In this document: positions 23,332 through 31,471 of the stretch, one piece after another | Layout: each line of letters starts with the position of its first letter | Numbering within the stretch: the stretch's first letter is position 1 | Assembly: GCA_046341775.1 (NCBI GenBank) | Contig: JBKDQQ010000119.1 | Span: forward strand, 1-63,650 | DNA from: SXXH01 sp041165735 | GTDB taxonomy: Bacteria; Planctomycetota; UBA1135; GCA-002686595 | Direction: 5' to 3' | DNA: 63,650 bases | Position numbers and translations under genes: made by a program | The notes under the pieces: model-generated | Told to the model about the DNA's origin: nothing | Databases searched by the model: none | The model's input: only the letters and a program-made list of their open reading frames with translations

Positions 23332-23627
23332 ACCTGATCTGGAAGCGCACCCTGCGCACCGCCCACTCGGAACGATTCCTCGCCACGAGCGAAGGGAAGG
23401 ACCTCGCCGCGGTCGACCTGCACCACCTGGCCGACGGCACCGTAGCGGGCACGGTCGTGGTGCTCGAGGACTCCGGCATCGACGAGCGTCGAGTGCCGGA
23501 GCTGCTGCGGCGCCTCGACGAGGACTTGCTGCCTGGCGTGGACGAGCGCGAAGGCTCGCTCGTCTACACCGTCGTGGTCGGCCGCGTGCTCGGCAACTGG
23601 GAGTCGGTGCCGGACGCGGCGCGTTGA
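23328..23627 (+). CDS. Small soluble protein of unknown function coupled to DUF4236 gene
   Basis: 99 residues, ATG overlapping the previous stop (ATGA). The sequence alternates predicted strands and helices: TLRTAHSERFLATSEGKD, AAVDLHHLADGTVAGTVVVL, then an acidic helix VPELLRRLDEDLLPG and a final strand. No signal, cysteines or known motif. The overlap with the DUF4236 gene suggests a joint function, which is not known. Its stop is 19 bp from the convergent oxidoreductase gene. Confidence 0.6.
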   Translation: MNLIWKRTLRTAHSERFLATSEGKDLAAVDLHHLADGTVAGTVVVLEDSGIDERRVPELLRRLDEDLLPGVDEREGSLVYTVVVGRVLGNWESVPDAAR

Positions 23628-23646
23628 GGGTCGAGCGGGCGCGCCT

Positions 23647-24888
23647 TCAGACCAGCGGCGTGCGTCCGGGCACGGCCACCTCGACGGGGGGCAGCGGACC
23701 GAACTCGTAGCGCGAGGGAGCCAGGTCGAGCTTGCTCTCCATGGCCTGCTTCCACGAGACCTGCTGCCCGGTGTAGGCGCTCATGCGGCCCATGATGGCG
23801 GTCAGCGTCGACTCCGCGATGCGGCGCGCCTCGTTGACGGGCTTGCCGGACTCGATGGCCGCGACGAGGTGCTTGTGCTCCTCCACGTAGGGGTTGGGAT
23901 TCTCGCCCTCGTGCACCCAATTCGTGCCGTCGCGCAGGACGATGCGGGCCGAACCCGACGAGGAATGCAGCACGCCCTTGGTCCCGACCACCACCTCGTC
24001 CACGCGCGAGGCGCAGCCGTCGATCTGGCGGCAGAAGCTCATGGCGCTGGCGCCGTTCTTGTACTCGTACTCCACGGCGAAGTGGTCGTAGATGTGGCCG
24101 TGTTCGGCGCCCTTGCGCACCTCGCGCCCGCCCATGCCCGTGGCGCGCACGGGCGGTCCGCCCATGGCCCAGTTCACCACGTCGATGTTGTGCACGTGCT
24201 GCTCGACGATGTGGTCGCCGGAGAGCCAGGTGAAGTACAGCCAGTTGCGCACCTGCCATTCCATGTCGCTCATGCCGGCTTCGCGCTGCTTCACCCACAA
24301 GCCGCCTTGGTTCCAGTAGCAGCGCGCGGACACGACCTCGCCGATCATGCCGTCCTGCACGCGCTTCATCGCCTCCAGGTAGCAGCGCTCGTGGCGTCGC
24401 TGCGTGCCGGCGACGATGGACAGGCCTTGGCGCTCGGCCGCCTCCGCCGAGGCGATGACGGAGCGCACGCCCGCGGGGTCGGTGGCCACGGGCTTCTCCA
24501 TGAAGACGTGCTTGCCGGCCTTGACCGCCGCGGCGAGGTGCATCGGGCGGAAGAACGGGGCGGTGGCGAGGATCACGATGTCGACGCCGGAGTCGACCAC
24601 CTTCTGGTAGGCGTCGAAGCCCACGTGCACATGCTCGTCGCGCACGGCGGCGCGCTCGCCGTGGCCGGAGAGCGCGGCGCGGCAGGACTGCACGCGGTCC
24701 GCGAACAAGTCGCCCAGCGCGTGGATGACCACGCGGTCCGAGGCCGCGAGCGCGTCCGTGGCCGCGCCCGTGCCGCGTCCGCCGCAGCCGATCACGCCGA
24801 CCTTGAGCGGTGCGCGTCCACCTTGCGCCGTGGAGGGGCGGGCCAGGATGGCGAAGGATCCGGCGGCGGCCGCCGCCTGCAGGAACAC
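23647..24888 (-). CDS. Tat-exported Gfo/Idh/MocA oxidoreductase, 5' end frameshifted at a G11 tract
   Basis: 413 residues in frame from a GTG at 24888. VGVIGCGGRGTG is the NAD(P)-binding loop, VFMEKPVA the conserved EKP motif, and the C-terminal half is the usual open beta-sheet domain; relatives oxidise sugars or cyclitols. The GTG cannot be the true start: just upstream in the same frame is GASRR-VFLQ, a twin-arginine motif, but no start codon lies in that frame. An ATG at 24970 is in the right position but a run of 11 C on the coding strand (24925-24935) puts it out of frame; 10 C would join them. Either a homopolymer count error, a slippage-controlled gene or a recent mutation. Confidence 0.8.
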   Translation of the reverse strand: MFLQAAAAAGSFAILARPSTAQGGRAPLKVGVIGCGGRGTGAATDALAASDRVVIHALGDLFADRVQSCRAALSGHGERAAVRDEHVHVGFDAYQKVVDSGVDIVILATAPFFRPMHLAAAVKAGKHVFMEKPVATDPAGVRSVIASAEAAERQGLSIVAGTQRRHERCYLEAMKRVQDGMIGEVVSARCYWNQGGLWVKQREAGMSDMEWQVRNWLYFTWLSGDHIVEQHVHNIDVVNWAMGGPPVRATGMGGREVRKGAEHGHIYDHFAVEYEYKNGASAMSFCRQIDGCASRVDEVVVGTKGVLHSSSGSARIVLRDGTNWVHEGENPNPYVEEHKHLVAAIESGKPVNEARRIAESTLTAIMGRMSAYTGQQVSWKQAMESKLDLAPSRYEFGPLPPVEVAVPGRTPLV

Positions 24889-24924
24889 GCGGCGCGAGGC
24901 GCCCTGGAAGGGGGATGCGCGCCT

Positions 24925-24935
24925 GGGGGGGGGGG
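24925..24935. repeat. G11 homopolymer inside the oxidoreductase signal region
   Basis: Eleven consecutive G on the plus strand. It separates ATG 24970 from the in-frame Tat motif; loss of one base restores one reading frame from ATG through the Tat signal to the enzyme. Confidence 0.7.
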
Positions 24936-25022
24936 CGGCGCGGGTCGTGCGCGTCGCGTCTCCACAGCATACGTCCGACGCGCGGCGGCGGGAAGGGCCG
25001 CGGGGGGCGCGGGAAGCAAGCT

Positions 25023-25038
25023 GTCAAAAAAAATTGAC
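25023..25038. repeat. GTCAA-N6-TTGAC palindrome, site 2
   Basis: GTCAA (25023-25027), six A, TTGAC (25034-25038). This is the only perfect site in an intergenic region; it lies 53 bp before ATG 24970 of the oxidoreductase and after the stop of the nucleotidase gene. The A-run is exceptional in such GC-rich DNA. Confidence 0.65.
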
Positions 25039-25061
25039 GAATGCCTCGTCGCGGCGCTGGT

Positions 25062-25907
25062 TCAGGCCTTCGGTTCGCGGTGCGAGAGCGCGCCGGAGTC
25101 GCGCAGGCCGGAGAGGACCGCGTCCAGCGAAGCAGGGCGGCAGACGAGGAACTCGTCCACCTTGGGGTCGGGCGAGTTGTACCGCAGCGGAGTCCCGTCG
25201 AGCCGCGCGACGCTCCAGCCCGATCCGCGCGCCACGCATTCCGGCGCGCAGGTGTCCCATTCCTTGAGGCCCTTGCGGTGGGCGTAGAGATCGGCATCCC
25301 CGAGGAGCAGCAAGGCGACCTTGGCTCCCACGCTTCCGCAGCGCACCTCGACGGCGCCCATCCTGGCCGCGAAGGCGGGCATCCAGCTCGGCGTGTGGCT
25401 GCGCGACACGGCCACGCGCAGCGGCGTCGACTCCGGCGTCGAGCCGCGCGCCAGCACGCCCGCGCCGACGACCCCGCCGGCCTGCACGCCGCTCGAGCAG
25501 ACGCCCCACAGCACCCGTCCTTGCGCGGGCAGTGCGACCGCTCCCAGCGCGCACGATCCGTCCACGACCAAGGCCACGTGCACCGCCCAATCCTCGCGCA
25601 GTTGGCTGTATTCGCGCGTGCCGTCGAGGGGATCGACGATCCACACGCGTCGCTTCGCGAGGCGCGCGGTGGTGTCGGCCGTCTCCTCCGACAGGATGCC
25701 GTCGTCGGGCCGCGCTCCGCGGATCAAGCCCTGCAGGTAGCCGTCCGCCGCCTGGTCGCCCACATCCGCCAGCACCTCGCCTTGCCAACGGTTGGCGGCG
25801 CGCAGCGCGAGCACGCGCCGGCCCGCCGCGTCGGCGGCTTCGATGGCGAACTCGAGGTCGGCGCGCAGGCCCGCGGGCAGGTTCTCCGGCAGCATGGCGG
25901 CCATCAT
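25062..25907 (-). CDS. 3'(2'),5'-bisphosphate nucleotidase / inositol monophosphatase family (CysQ/BPNT1-like)
   Basis: About 281 residues. LSEETADT gives the Glu pair, VWIVDPLDGTREYS is the metal-binding DPxDGT motif, and LKEWDTCAPECVA is the second signature, closest to the WDTCAPE of BPNT1 and CysQ-type enzymes. These remove the 3' phosphate from PAP, the by-product of sulfate activation, using magnesium, and are often lithium-sensitive. In-frame ATGs at 25907, 25904 and 25895 are all possible. No sulfate assimilation genes are in the window, so a role in general PAP turnover or phospho-sugar metabolism is open. Divergent from the peroxiredoxin gene. Confidence 0.85.
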   Translation of the reverse strand: MMAAMLPENLPAGLRADLEFAIEAADAAGRRVLALRAANRWQGEVLADVGDQAADGYLQGLIRGARPDDGILSEETADTTARLAKRRVWIVDPLDGTREYSQLREDWAVHVALVVDGSCALGAVALPAQGRVLWGVCSSGVQAGGVVGAGVLARGSTPESTPLRVAVSRSHTPSWMPAFAARMGAVEVRCGSVGAKVALLLLGDADLYAHRKGLKEWDTCAPECVARGSGWSVARLDGTPLRYNSPDPKVDEFLVCRPASLDAVLSGLRDSGALSHREPKA

Positions 25908-25998
25908 CCCCGTGCGTTGTGCCCGTGTCGAGCGCGAGGCTAGACTCTGCGCGCCTGCGACCAGGCCAGACCACGCACCACCAGCGAAGGAACCATCC

Positions 25999-26457
25999 AT
26001 GACGCTCGCCACCGGCCAGATGGCCCCCGATTTCACGCTCAAGACCCAGGACGAGAAGGACTGGAAGCTCTCCGACTTCCGCGGCAAGAAGAACGTCGTC
26101 CTCCTGTGGTATCCGCTCGACTGGAGCCCGACCTGCGAGACGGAGAACTGCAAGGTCACCATGCATCCCGTGCTCGCGGGCAACGACGTGCTGGTCGTCG
26201 GCATCAGCCGCGACTCGACCTGGTCGCACAAGGCGTGGAAGGCGACCTACAAGATCGGCCACGACCTGCTGGCCGACCCGATGCTCTCCGTCACCAAGGA
26301 ATACGGCCTGATCCATCCGAAGGTGCCCTTCATCAGCCACCGCGCCACGGTGGTGATCGACAAGCAGGGCAAGGTCGCGTACTGCGGCGTGCAGGAGAAC
26401 ACCGGCGCCGAGCGCGACTGGGCCCCGATCCAGGCCTGCCTCGCCAAGCTGGCCTGA
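25999..26457 (+). CDS. PrxQ/BCP-type peroxiredoxin
   Basis: 152 residues. The thioredoxin-fold core runs APDFTLKTQDEKDWKLSDFRGKK then WYPLDWSPTCETENC, with peroxidatic C46 and a second Cys at C51; the C-x4-C spacing is that of PrxQ/BCP enzymes, which form an intramolecular disulfide. Later FISHRATVVIDKQGKVAY is the typical C-terminal part. It removes hydrogen peroxide and organic peroxides in the cytoplasm using thioredoxin. GAAGGAACC before the ATG is a reasonable ribosome binding site, and TAGACT lies about 60 nt upstream (near 25940) as a likely -10. A strong hairpin follows the stop. Confidence 0.9.
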   Translation: MTLATGQMAPDFTLKTQDEKDWKLSDFRGKKNVVLLWYPLDWSPTCETENCKVTMHPVLAGNDVLVVGISRDSTWSHKAWKATYKIGHDLLADPMLSVTKEYGLIHPKVPFISHRATVVIDKQGKVAYCGVQENTGAERDWAPIQACLAKLA

Positions 26458-26480
26458 GGCGTCGGCCATCGACCGTTCCT

Positions 26481-26519
26481 CGCGCGGCGCGCAGGTGCTC
26501 CGGCCCTGCGCGCCGCGCG
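26481..26519 (+). terminator. 15-bp perfect hairpin after peroxiredoxin gene
   Basis: Arms 26481-26495 and 26505-26519 pair completely around a 9-nt loop, 23 bases after the stop. A GTCAA-N6-TTTAC near-match to the recurrent palindrome begins 2 bases later (26521-26536). Confidence 0.55.
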
Positions 26520-26631
26520 CGTCAAGGCGGCTTTACATGCGGCGCGCGGTTCCGCACGCGCCCATGGCGCATCCGGCCGCCATGGGGGATGATTGGACGA
26601 GCTCCCCGATCCAGGACCCCGAGGACGAAGC

Positions 26632-29600
26632 ATGCGCCCGTTCCTTCCGCTCGCAGCCCTTGTCATCCCCTGCGCCACCCTGCGCTCCGCGCCGCAGTCG
26701 AGCTTCGTCAATTGGGAGACGCCGCACGTGCACCCCTTGGAGCGCACCCCGGACGGCGCGTTGCTCCTGGCGGTGAACACGGCGGATGCGCGCCTCGAGG
26801 CGTGGGCCATCCAGGCGTCGTCGACGGCTCCGCTGGCTCCGGCCTTCAGCGTGCCGGTCGGGATCGACCCGTGCAGCGTCCGCGCGCGCACCGCCACCGA
26901 GGCGTGGGTGGTCAACAACATCTCCGACACGATCAGCATCGTCGACCTCGCCACGAGGAACGTCGTGCGCACCTTGTCGACCGACGACGAGCCCTTCGAC
27001 GTCGTCTTCGCCGGCGGCAAGGCCTTCGTCAGCTGCGGCGCGCCCGACACCGTCCTGGTGTGGAGCCTCGCCAACCTCGCCGCCGCGCCGACGCGCATCC
27101 CCATCCTCGGCGAGGAGCCGCGCGCGCTGTCCGTCTCGCCCGATGGCACGAAGGTGTGGGCCGCGGTGTTCGAGTCCGGCAACAGTTCGACCATCCTCGG
27201 CGGCGGCAGCACGATGGGCAACGGCGGGTTCCCGCCCAACGTCGTCAGCGACACCCAGGGGCCGTACGGCGGGCAGAACCCGCCGCCCAACAACGGCACG
27301 CTCTTCTCGCCAGCCATCAACCCCGCGCTGCCCACGCCGATCCGCGTCGGCTTGATCGTCAAGAAGGACGCCGCGGGAGCGTGGCGCGACGACAACGGGC
27401 GCAACTGGACCAACCTCGTCAGCGGCTCGCAGGCCGCGCGTTCCGGCCGCCCCGTGGGCTGGGACCTGGTCGACAACGACATCGCGCGGATCGACGTGGC
27501 GACCCTGCAGGTGTCGTACGCCACGCGCCTGATGAACCTCGTCATGGCGATCGCGCCCAATCCGGCCGACGGCGACGTGTGGGCGGTGGGCACGGACGCG
27601 ACGAACGAAACGCGCTTCGAGCCCAACCTCAGGGGCAGGTTCGTGCGCGTCAAATGGGCCAAGGTCGACGACCAGTCCTTGTCCAAGGTGGTCGGCGACC
27701 TCAACCCGCACCTCTCCTACTCCACGAGCACCGTCGCGCAGTCGCAGCGCGACCAGTCGATCGGCGATCCGCGCCAGATCGCCTGGAACGCGGCCGGAAC
27801 GCGCGCGTACGTCGCGGGCATGGGCTCCAACAACCTGGTGGTGCTCGACGCCGCGGGCGCGCGCGCCGGCCTCGCGCCGACGATCGAGGTGGCCGAAGGT
27901 CCGACCGGCCTCGCGCTCGACGAAGCCCGCGGACGCTTGTACGTGCTCGCCAAGTTCGGCGCGCGCGTGCAAGTCGTCGACCTCGGCGCCGAACAAGTCG
28001 TCTCGACCCTCGCCTTCCACGACGCTTCGCCCGCCGCCATCAAGAACGGGCGCAAGCACCTGTACGACACGCACCGCACCTCGGGACTGGGGCAGGCGGC
28101 CTGCGCCTCGTGCCACGTCGATGGCCGCATGGACCGTCTAGCCTGGGACCTCGGCGATCCGAGCGGCGGCATGGATCCCGTCGCGGGCAACAACCTCGCG
28201 GCGAACATCCCCGGACTCTCCGGCGGCTTCCAGGACTACCACCCGATGAAGGGTCCGATGACGACCCAGACGTTCCAGGACATCATCGGCAAGGAGCCGC
28301 TGCATTGGCGCGGCGATCGCGACGGCATCGAGCAGTTCAATGGCACGTTCTTCGCCTTGCACGGCGACGACGCCGTGCTGACGAACGCGGAGATGCAGCA
28401 GTTCGAGGACTTCCTCGCCACGATCGCCTTCCCGCCGAATCCGCACCGCAACGCCGACAACAGCCTGCCGGCCAGCCTTCCGCTGCCGGGCCACTACACG
28501 ACCGGCCGCTTCGGGCCGGCGGGGCAGCCGTTGCCCGCGGGCAACGCCCAGCAGGGCTTGTCGGACTACCGCAACCTCACGCTGGACGGCAACGCCATCC
28601 GCTGCGTGACCTGCCACACCTTGCCGACCGGGCTCGGGACCGACTTCCAACTGGTCGGGACCACCTACCAGCCGATTCCGCCGGGTCCCTCGGGCGAGCG
28701 CCACCACGCGCTCGTCTCGCAGGACGGCTCGACCAACGTCAGCATGAAGATCTCCCAGCTGCGCAACCTCCAGGACAAGGTCGGGTTCGAGGCCACGCAG
28801 ACCCTGTCGCGGGCGGGCTTCGGCTTCCTGCACGACGGCAGCGTCGATTCCATCGCGCGCTTCGTGTCGGAGCCGGTCTTCACGCTCACCTCCGACCAGC
28901 AGGTGGCGAACATGGTGGCCTTCATGCTGGCCTTCTCCGGTTCCGACCTGCCGACGGGCTCGACCACCGGGCTCGTCTTCCCTCCCGGCACCGCCAGCAA
29001 GGACGCGCACGCCTCGGTTGGCCGTCAAATGACCTTGACAGGCGCCCCGAGCGGGGCGGGCGCGACGACCTTCAACCTGTGGCTGCAGGAGGCGGACCAG
29101 CAGCGAGTGGGCCTGGTGGCCAAGGGCCTGCGCGGAGGCCAACCGCGCGGTTGGACCTACCTCGGCCTCGGCCAGTGGGCGCCCGACCTCGGCACCGCCT
29201 CCGTGTCCACCGCGGCCTTGCACGCTGGCGGCGCCGTGGGCTCGGAAACCACCTTCACCGTCGTGCCGCAGGGCACGCAGACGCGCCTCGGGGTCGACCG
29301 CGACCTCGACGGATGGAACGACGGCGACGAGACGACGCTGGGCACCAACCCCGCCGACCCCGCCGACCGGCCGGGCCTCGCCGGTTCGGCGTACTGCTTC
29401 GGCGACGGCGGCGGCACCGCCTGTCCGTGCGGCAACAACGCGCCCGCCGCCACCGGCGGCTGCCTCAATTCGCTCGGCCTGTCCGCACGCATCTCGGCCG
29501 CGGGCAACGCCAGCATCGCCGCCGACACCTTGGTGTTGTCGATCGTGGGGGTGCCGAACTCGTCCGTGCTCCTCTTCCAAGGCACGACCTTGCAGTCGGC

Positions 29601-29850
29601 CGGAGCCGGCGCGGTCTTCGGCGATGGCCTGCGCTGCGCCGGCGGTTCGGTGGTGCGGCTGAAGACGACCATCGCCTCGGGCAACGCCACGCAGTACCCG
29701 CAAGCGGGCGATCCGCGCGTCTCGACCAAGGGCCTCGTGGTCGCCGCCGGCCTGCGCACCTACCAGGCGTGGTACCGCAACGCCGCGGCGTTCTGCGGTC
29801 CGGAGACCTTCAACCTGACCAACGGCTGGCGTACTGTCTGGGCGCCTTGA
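26632..29850 (+). CDS. Secreted di-heme cytochrome with beta-propeller and planctomycete Cys-rich tail
   Basis: 1072 residues. A signal peptide is followed by a YVTN/YncE-like beta-propeller (about 30-470; NNISDTISIVDLATRNVVRTL and similar blades). Two CxxCH heme sites follow, CASCH at about 491 and CVTCH at about 658, in a di-heme region with a distant resemblance to MauG/cytochrome c peroxidase proteins. After a calcium-type DRDLDGWNDGDE segment comes a C-terminal YCFGDGGGTACPCGNN domain at about 921 that I associate with secreted proteins of one planctomycete lineage. Likely periplasmic or cell-surface electron transfer; the donor and acceptor are unknown. ATG chosen over the in-frame TTG at 26593 because the signal begins there. 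Confidence 0.8.
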   Translation: MRPFLPLAALVIPCATLRSAPQSSFVNWETPHVHPLERTPDGALLLAVNTADARLEAWAIQASSTAPLAPAFSVPVGIDPCSVRARTATEAWVVNNISDTISIVDLATRNVVRTLSTDDEPFDVVFAGGKAFVSCGAPDTVLVWSLANLAAAPTRIPILGEEPRALSVSPDGTKVWAAVFESGNSSTILGGGSTMGNGGFPPNVVSDTQGPYGGQNPPPNNGTLFSPAINPALPTPIRVGLIVKKDAAGAWRDDNGRNWTNLVSGSQAARSGRPVGWDLVDNDIARIDVATLQVSYATRLMNLVMAIAPNPADGDVWAVGTDATNETRFEPNLRGRFVRVKWAKVDDQSLSKVVGDLNPHLSYSTSTVAQSQRDQSIGDPRQIAWNAAGTRAYVAGMGSNNLVVLDAAGARAGLAPTIEVAEGPTGLALDEARGRLYVLAKFGARVQVVDLGAEQVVSTLAFHDASPAAIKNGRKHLYDTHRTSGLGQAACASCHVDGRMDRLAWDLGDPSGGMDPVAGNNLAANIPGLSGGFQDYHPMKGPMTTQTFQDIIGKEPLHWRGDRDGIEQFNGTFFALHGDDAVLTNAEMQQFEDFLATIAFPPNPHRNADNSLPASLPLPGHYTTGRFGPAGQPLPAGNAQQGLSDYRNLTLDGNAIRCVTCHTLPTGLGTDFQLVGTTYQPIPPGPSGERHHALVSQDGSTNVSMKISQLRNLQDKVGFEATQTLSRAGFGFLHDGSVDSIARFVSEPVFTLTSDQQVANMVAFMLAFSGSDLPTGSTTGLVFPPGTASKDAHASVGRQMTLTGAPSGAGATTFNLWLQEADQQRVGLVAKGLRGGQPRGWTYLGLGQWAPDLGTASVSTAALHAGGAVGSETTFTVVPQGTQTRLGVDRDLDGWNDGDETTLGTNPADPADRPGLAGSAYCFGDGGGTACPCGNNAPAATGGCLNSLGLSARISAAGNASIAADTLVLSIVGVPNSSVLLFQGTTLQSAGAGAVFGDGLRCAGGSVVRLKTTIASGNATQYPQAGDPRVSTKGLVVAAGLRTYQAWYRNAAAFCGPETFNLTNGWRTVWAP
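29024..29039. repeat. GTCAA-N6-TTGAC palindrome, site 3 (intragenic)
   Basis: GTCAA (29024-29028), ATGACC, TTGAC (29035-29039), within the cytochrome gene. Its reverse complement, TGTCAAG-GTCA-TTTGACGG, matches sites 1 and 4 at all fifteen shared positions. Confidence 0.7.
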
Positions 29851-29890
29851 TGCCGCGCGCCCTTCGCGCGCGCGGCCCGAGGAGAGCGCG

Positions 29891-30958
29891 ATGGTCGCCA
29901 ACGAAACGCGCAGGAAGCTCGACGGGCTGCAAGTGCTGCGCGCTCTGGCCGCGAGCGCGGTCGTGTTCGAGCATGTCGCCTTCCATGCGCGCCTCGGCCG
30001 CATGCCGGTCGAATGTCCGCGCTGGTTCGAGCTCGGGCACCTGGGCGTCGACCTGTTCTTCGTGCTCTCGGGCTTCATCATCGTGCACGTGCACGGCGAC
30101 GACATCGGCCGTCCGGAACGGGCGCGGGACTACGCATGGCGCCGCTTCGCGCGCGTTTGGCCGCTCCTCGCGATCCTGACGACGTTCAAGTTGCTGGCGG
30201 GGCTCGTCGTGCCCGGCCTCGTGCCCGAGGACCGCTACCAGCCAGGCGTCGTCGCGACCTCGTACTTGTGCCTGCCGCACGCGGACTGGCCGGTGCTCAG
30301 CGTGGCGTGGACCTTGCGCCACGAAGCCTTCTTCTACGCGTGCTTCGCCCTGGTCGTGCTGGGCGGCCGGCGGGTGGCGGGGGTGCTGCTCCTCGCGTGG
30401 CTGGTCGTCGCCATCGTCGCCGGTTCGTGGCGCGGCGGCCCGCTCCTGCTGGAATTCGCGGGCAATCCGCTGAACGCGCACTTCCTGCTGGGATGCGCGG
30501 TCGCCGCCTGGATCCGGCGCGCGCCGGCCTCGACCGCCCACGCGCCGTCGATCTGGTGGCTGGCGCCCATCGCGGTCGGCATGGCCCCCGCGCTCGTCGC
30601 CTACGCGCGCCACATGGACTCGGGCCTGCCCGCGATCCTGCTGCGCCTGTGGTTCGGGATCGGCTGCGCCGCGCTGGTGGCGTGGATGGTGCGCCGCGAG
30701 CTGGCGTCGCCGCTGCGCGCGCCGCGCTGGTTGGTGGCGCTCGGGGACGCGAGCTACTCGCTGTACTTGTGGCACGGCTTCGTCGTGGCGCTCCTCCTGT
30801 CTCGCTGGACGCGACTGCCCGAGGGCGTGCGCGAGTGGCCGGTGGCGTGGATCGCGGCCACGGTCGCGGCGGCCTTCATCTCGTCGTGGTGGCTGCATGC
30901 ACTCGTCGAGAAGCCGGTCGGCAGGCGGCTGGACGCCTGGTGGCGCGCGCGGAAGTAG
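29891..30958 (+). CDS. Acyltransferase-3 family integral membrane protein
   Basis: 355 residues with about ten hydrophobic segments. The N-terminus has LDGLQVLRALAASAVVFEHVAFH, whose His is the proposed catalytic residue of acyltransferase-3 proteins, and LGVDLFFVLSGFIIVH, the second hallmark. The C-terminus ASYSLYLWHGFVV is also typical. These enzymes O-acetylate surface or exported sugars using cytoplasmic acetyl donors. There is no attached SGNH domain. It follows the cytochrome gene by 40 bp and ends back to back with the TPR lipoprotein gene (stop codons adjacent at 30958/30959). Confidence 0.9.
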   Translation: MVANETRRKLDGLQVLRALAASAVVFEHVAFHARLGRMPVECPRWFELGHLGVDLFFVLSGFIIVHVHGDDIGRPERARDYAWRRFARVWPLLAILTTFKLLAGLVVPGLVPEDRYQPGVVATSYLCLPHADWPVLSVAWTLRHEAFFYACFALVVLGGRRVAGVLLLAWLVVAIVAGSWRGGPLLLEFAGNPLNAHFLLGCAVAAWIRRAPASTAHAPSIWWLAPIAVGMAPALVAYARHMDSGLPAILLRLWFGIGCAALVAWMVRRELASPLRAPRWLVALGDASYSLYLWHGFVVALLLSRWTRLPEGVREWPVAWIAATVAAAFISSWWLHALVEKPVGRRLDAWWRARK

Positions 30959-31471
30959 CTACCATCCTCGGCGGCCGGCTTCGAGCCTGCGCAGGCGCAT
31001 CTCCGTCGCGAGCAGTTCCGCCGGCGCGCGCAGCGCGGAATCGGCGGGCAAGTCGCGCAGCAGCGTCTCCAGCGCGATCGACGCCTCGTCGTGCCGCTCC
31101 ATGCGCGCGAGGAGCGTGGCGTGGTCGAAGCGCGCGCCGGCGAGGCCGGGATCGGCTTCCAACGCGCCCAGGTAGGCGTTCTCCGCTCCGATCCAATCGC
31201 GCAAGTCGTGCCGCAGCAGTTCGGCCCAACCCCACCAGGCGAGGGGGTCGCGCGGCTCGGCGCGCGCCAGCGACTCGTAGGCGCGGCGGGCCTCTTCGAT
31301 CCTGCCGGCGCGCCGCAAGGCCAGCGCGCCATCCAGGTCGGGGGCGGCCGCCGCCGTGTCAAGTGAATTTGACGGATCGGCCGCGCCGCCTCCATCGCAG
31401 GCGAGCAACGCCGCCGAGAGGAGCGCGCGGACAAGCGCGGCCGCCGGCCCGCGCCTCGACGCGCGCGTCAC
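30959..31471 (-). CDS. TPR-repeat lipoprotein
   Basis: 170 residues. GTG start overlaps the rhodanese stop (GTGA). The hydrophobic segment LVRALLSAALLAC ends in a lipobox Cys followed by DGGGAADPS. Residues about 45-150 contain two to three TPR-like helical pairs (ALRRAGRIEEARRAYESLARAEPRDP; LGALEADPGLAGARFDHATLLARMERHDEASIA), a scaffold for protein contacts. A perfect GTCAA-N6-TTGAC site falls in the linker after the lipobox. Last gene of the four-gene operon starting at 33521. Confidence 0.75.
   Translation of the reverse strand: MTRASRRGPAAALVRALLSAALLACDGGGAADPSNSLDTAAAAPDLDGALALRRAGRIEEARRAYESLARAEPRDPLAWWGWAELLRHDLRDWIGAENAYLGALEADPGLAGARFDHATLLARMERHDEASIALETLLRDLPADSALRAPAELLATEMRLRRLEAGRRGW
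31358..31373. repeat. GTCAA-N6-TTGAC palindrome, site 4 (intragenic)
   Basis: GTCAA (31358-31362), GTGAAT, TTGAC (31369-31373). The 19-base context differs from site 1 at only two positions. It lies in the poorly constrained linker of the TPR lipoprotein gene. Confidence 0.7.

Noticed and set aside
25023..25042. TTGACA on the minus strand as a -35 box for the oxidoreductase gene
   Set aside because: No acceptable -10 follows at 16-18 bp, and the hexamer is part of a palindrome that recurs inside genes elsewhere.
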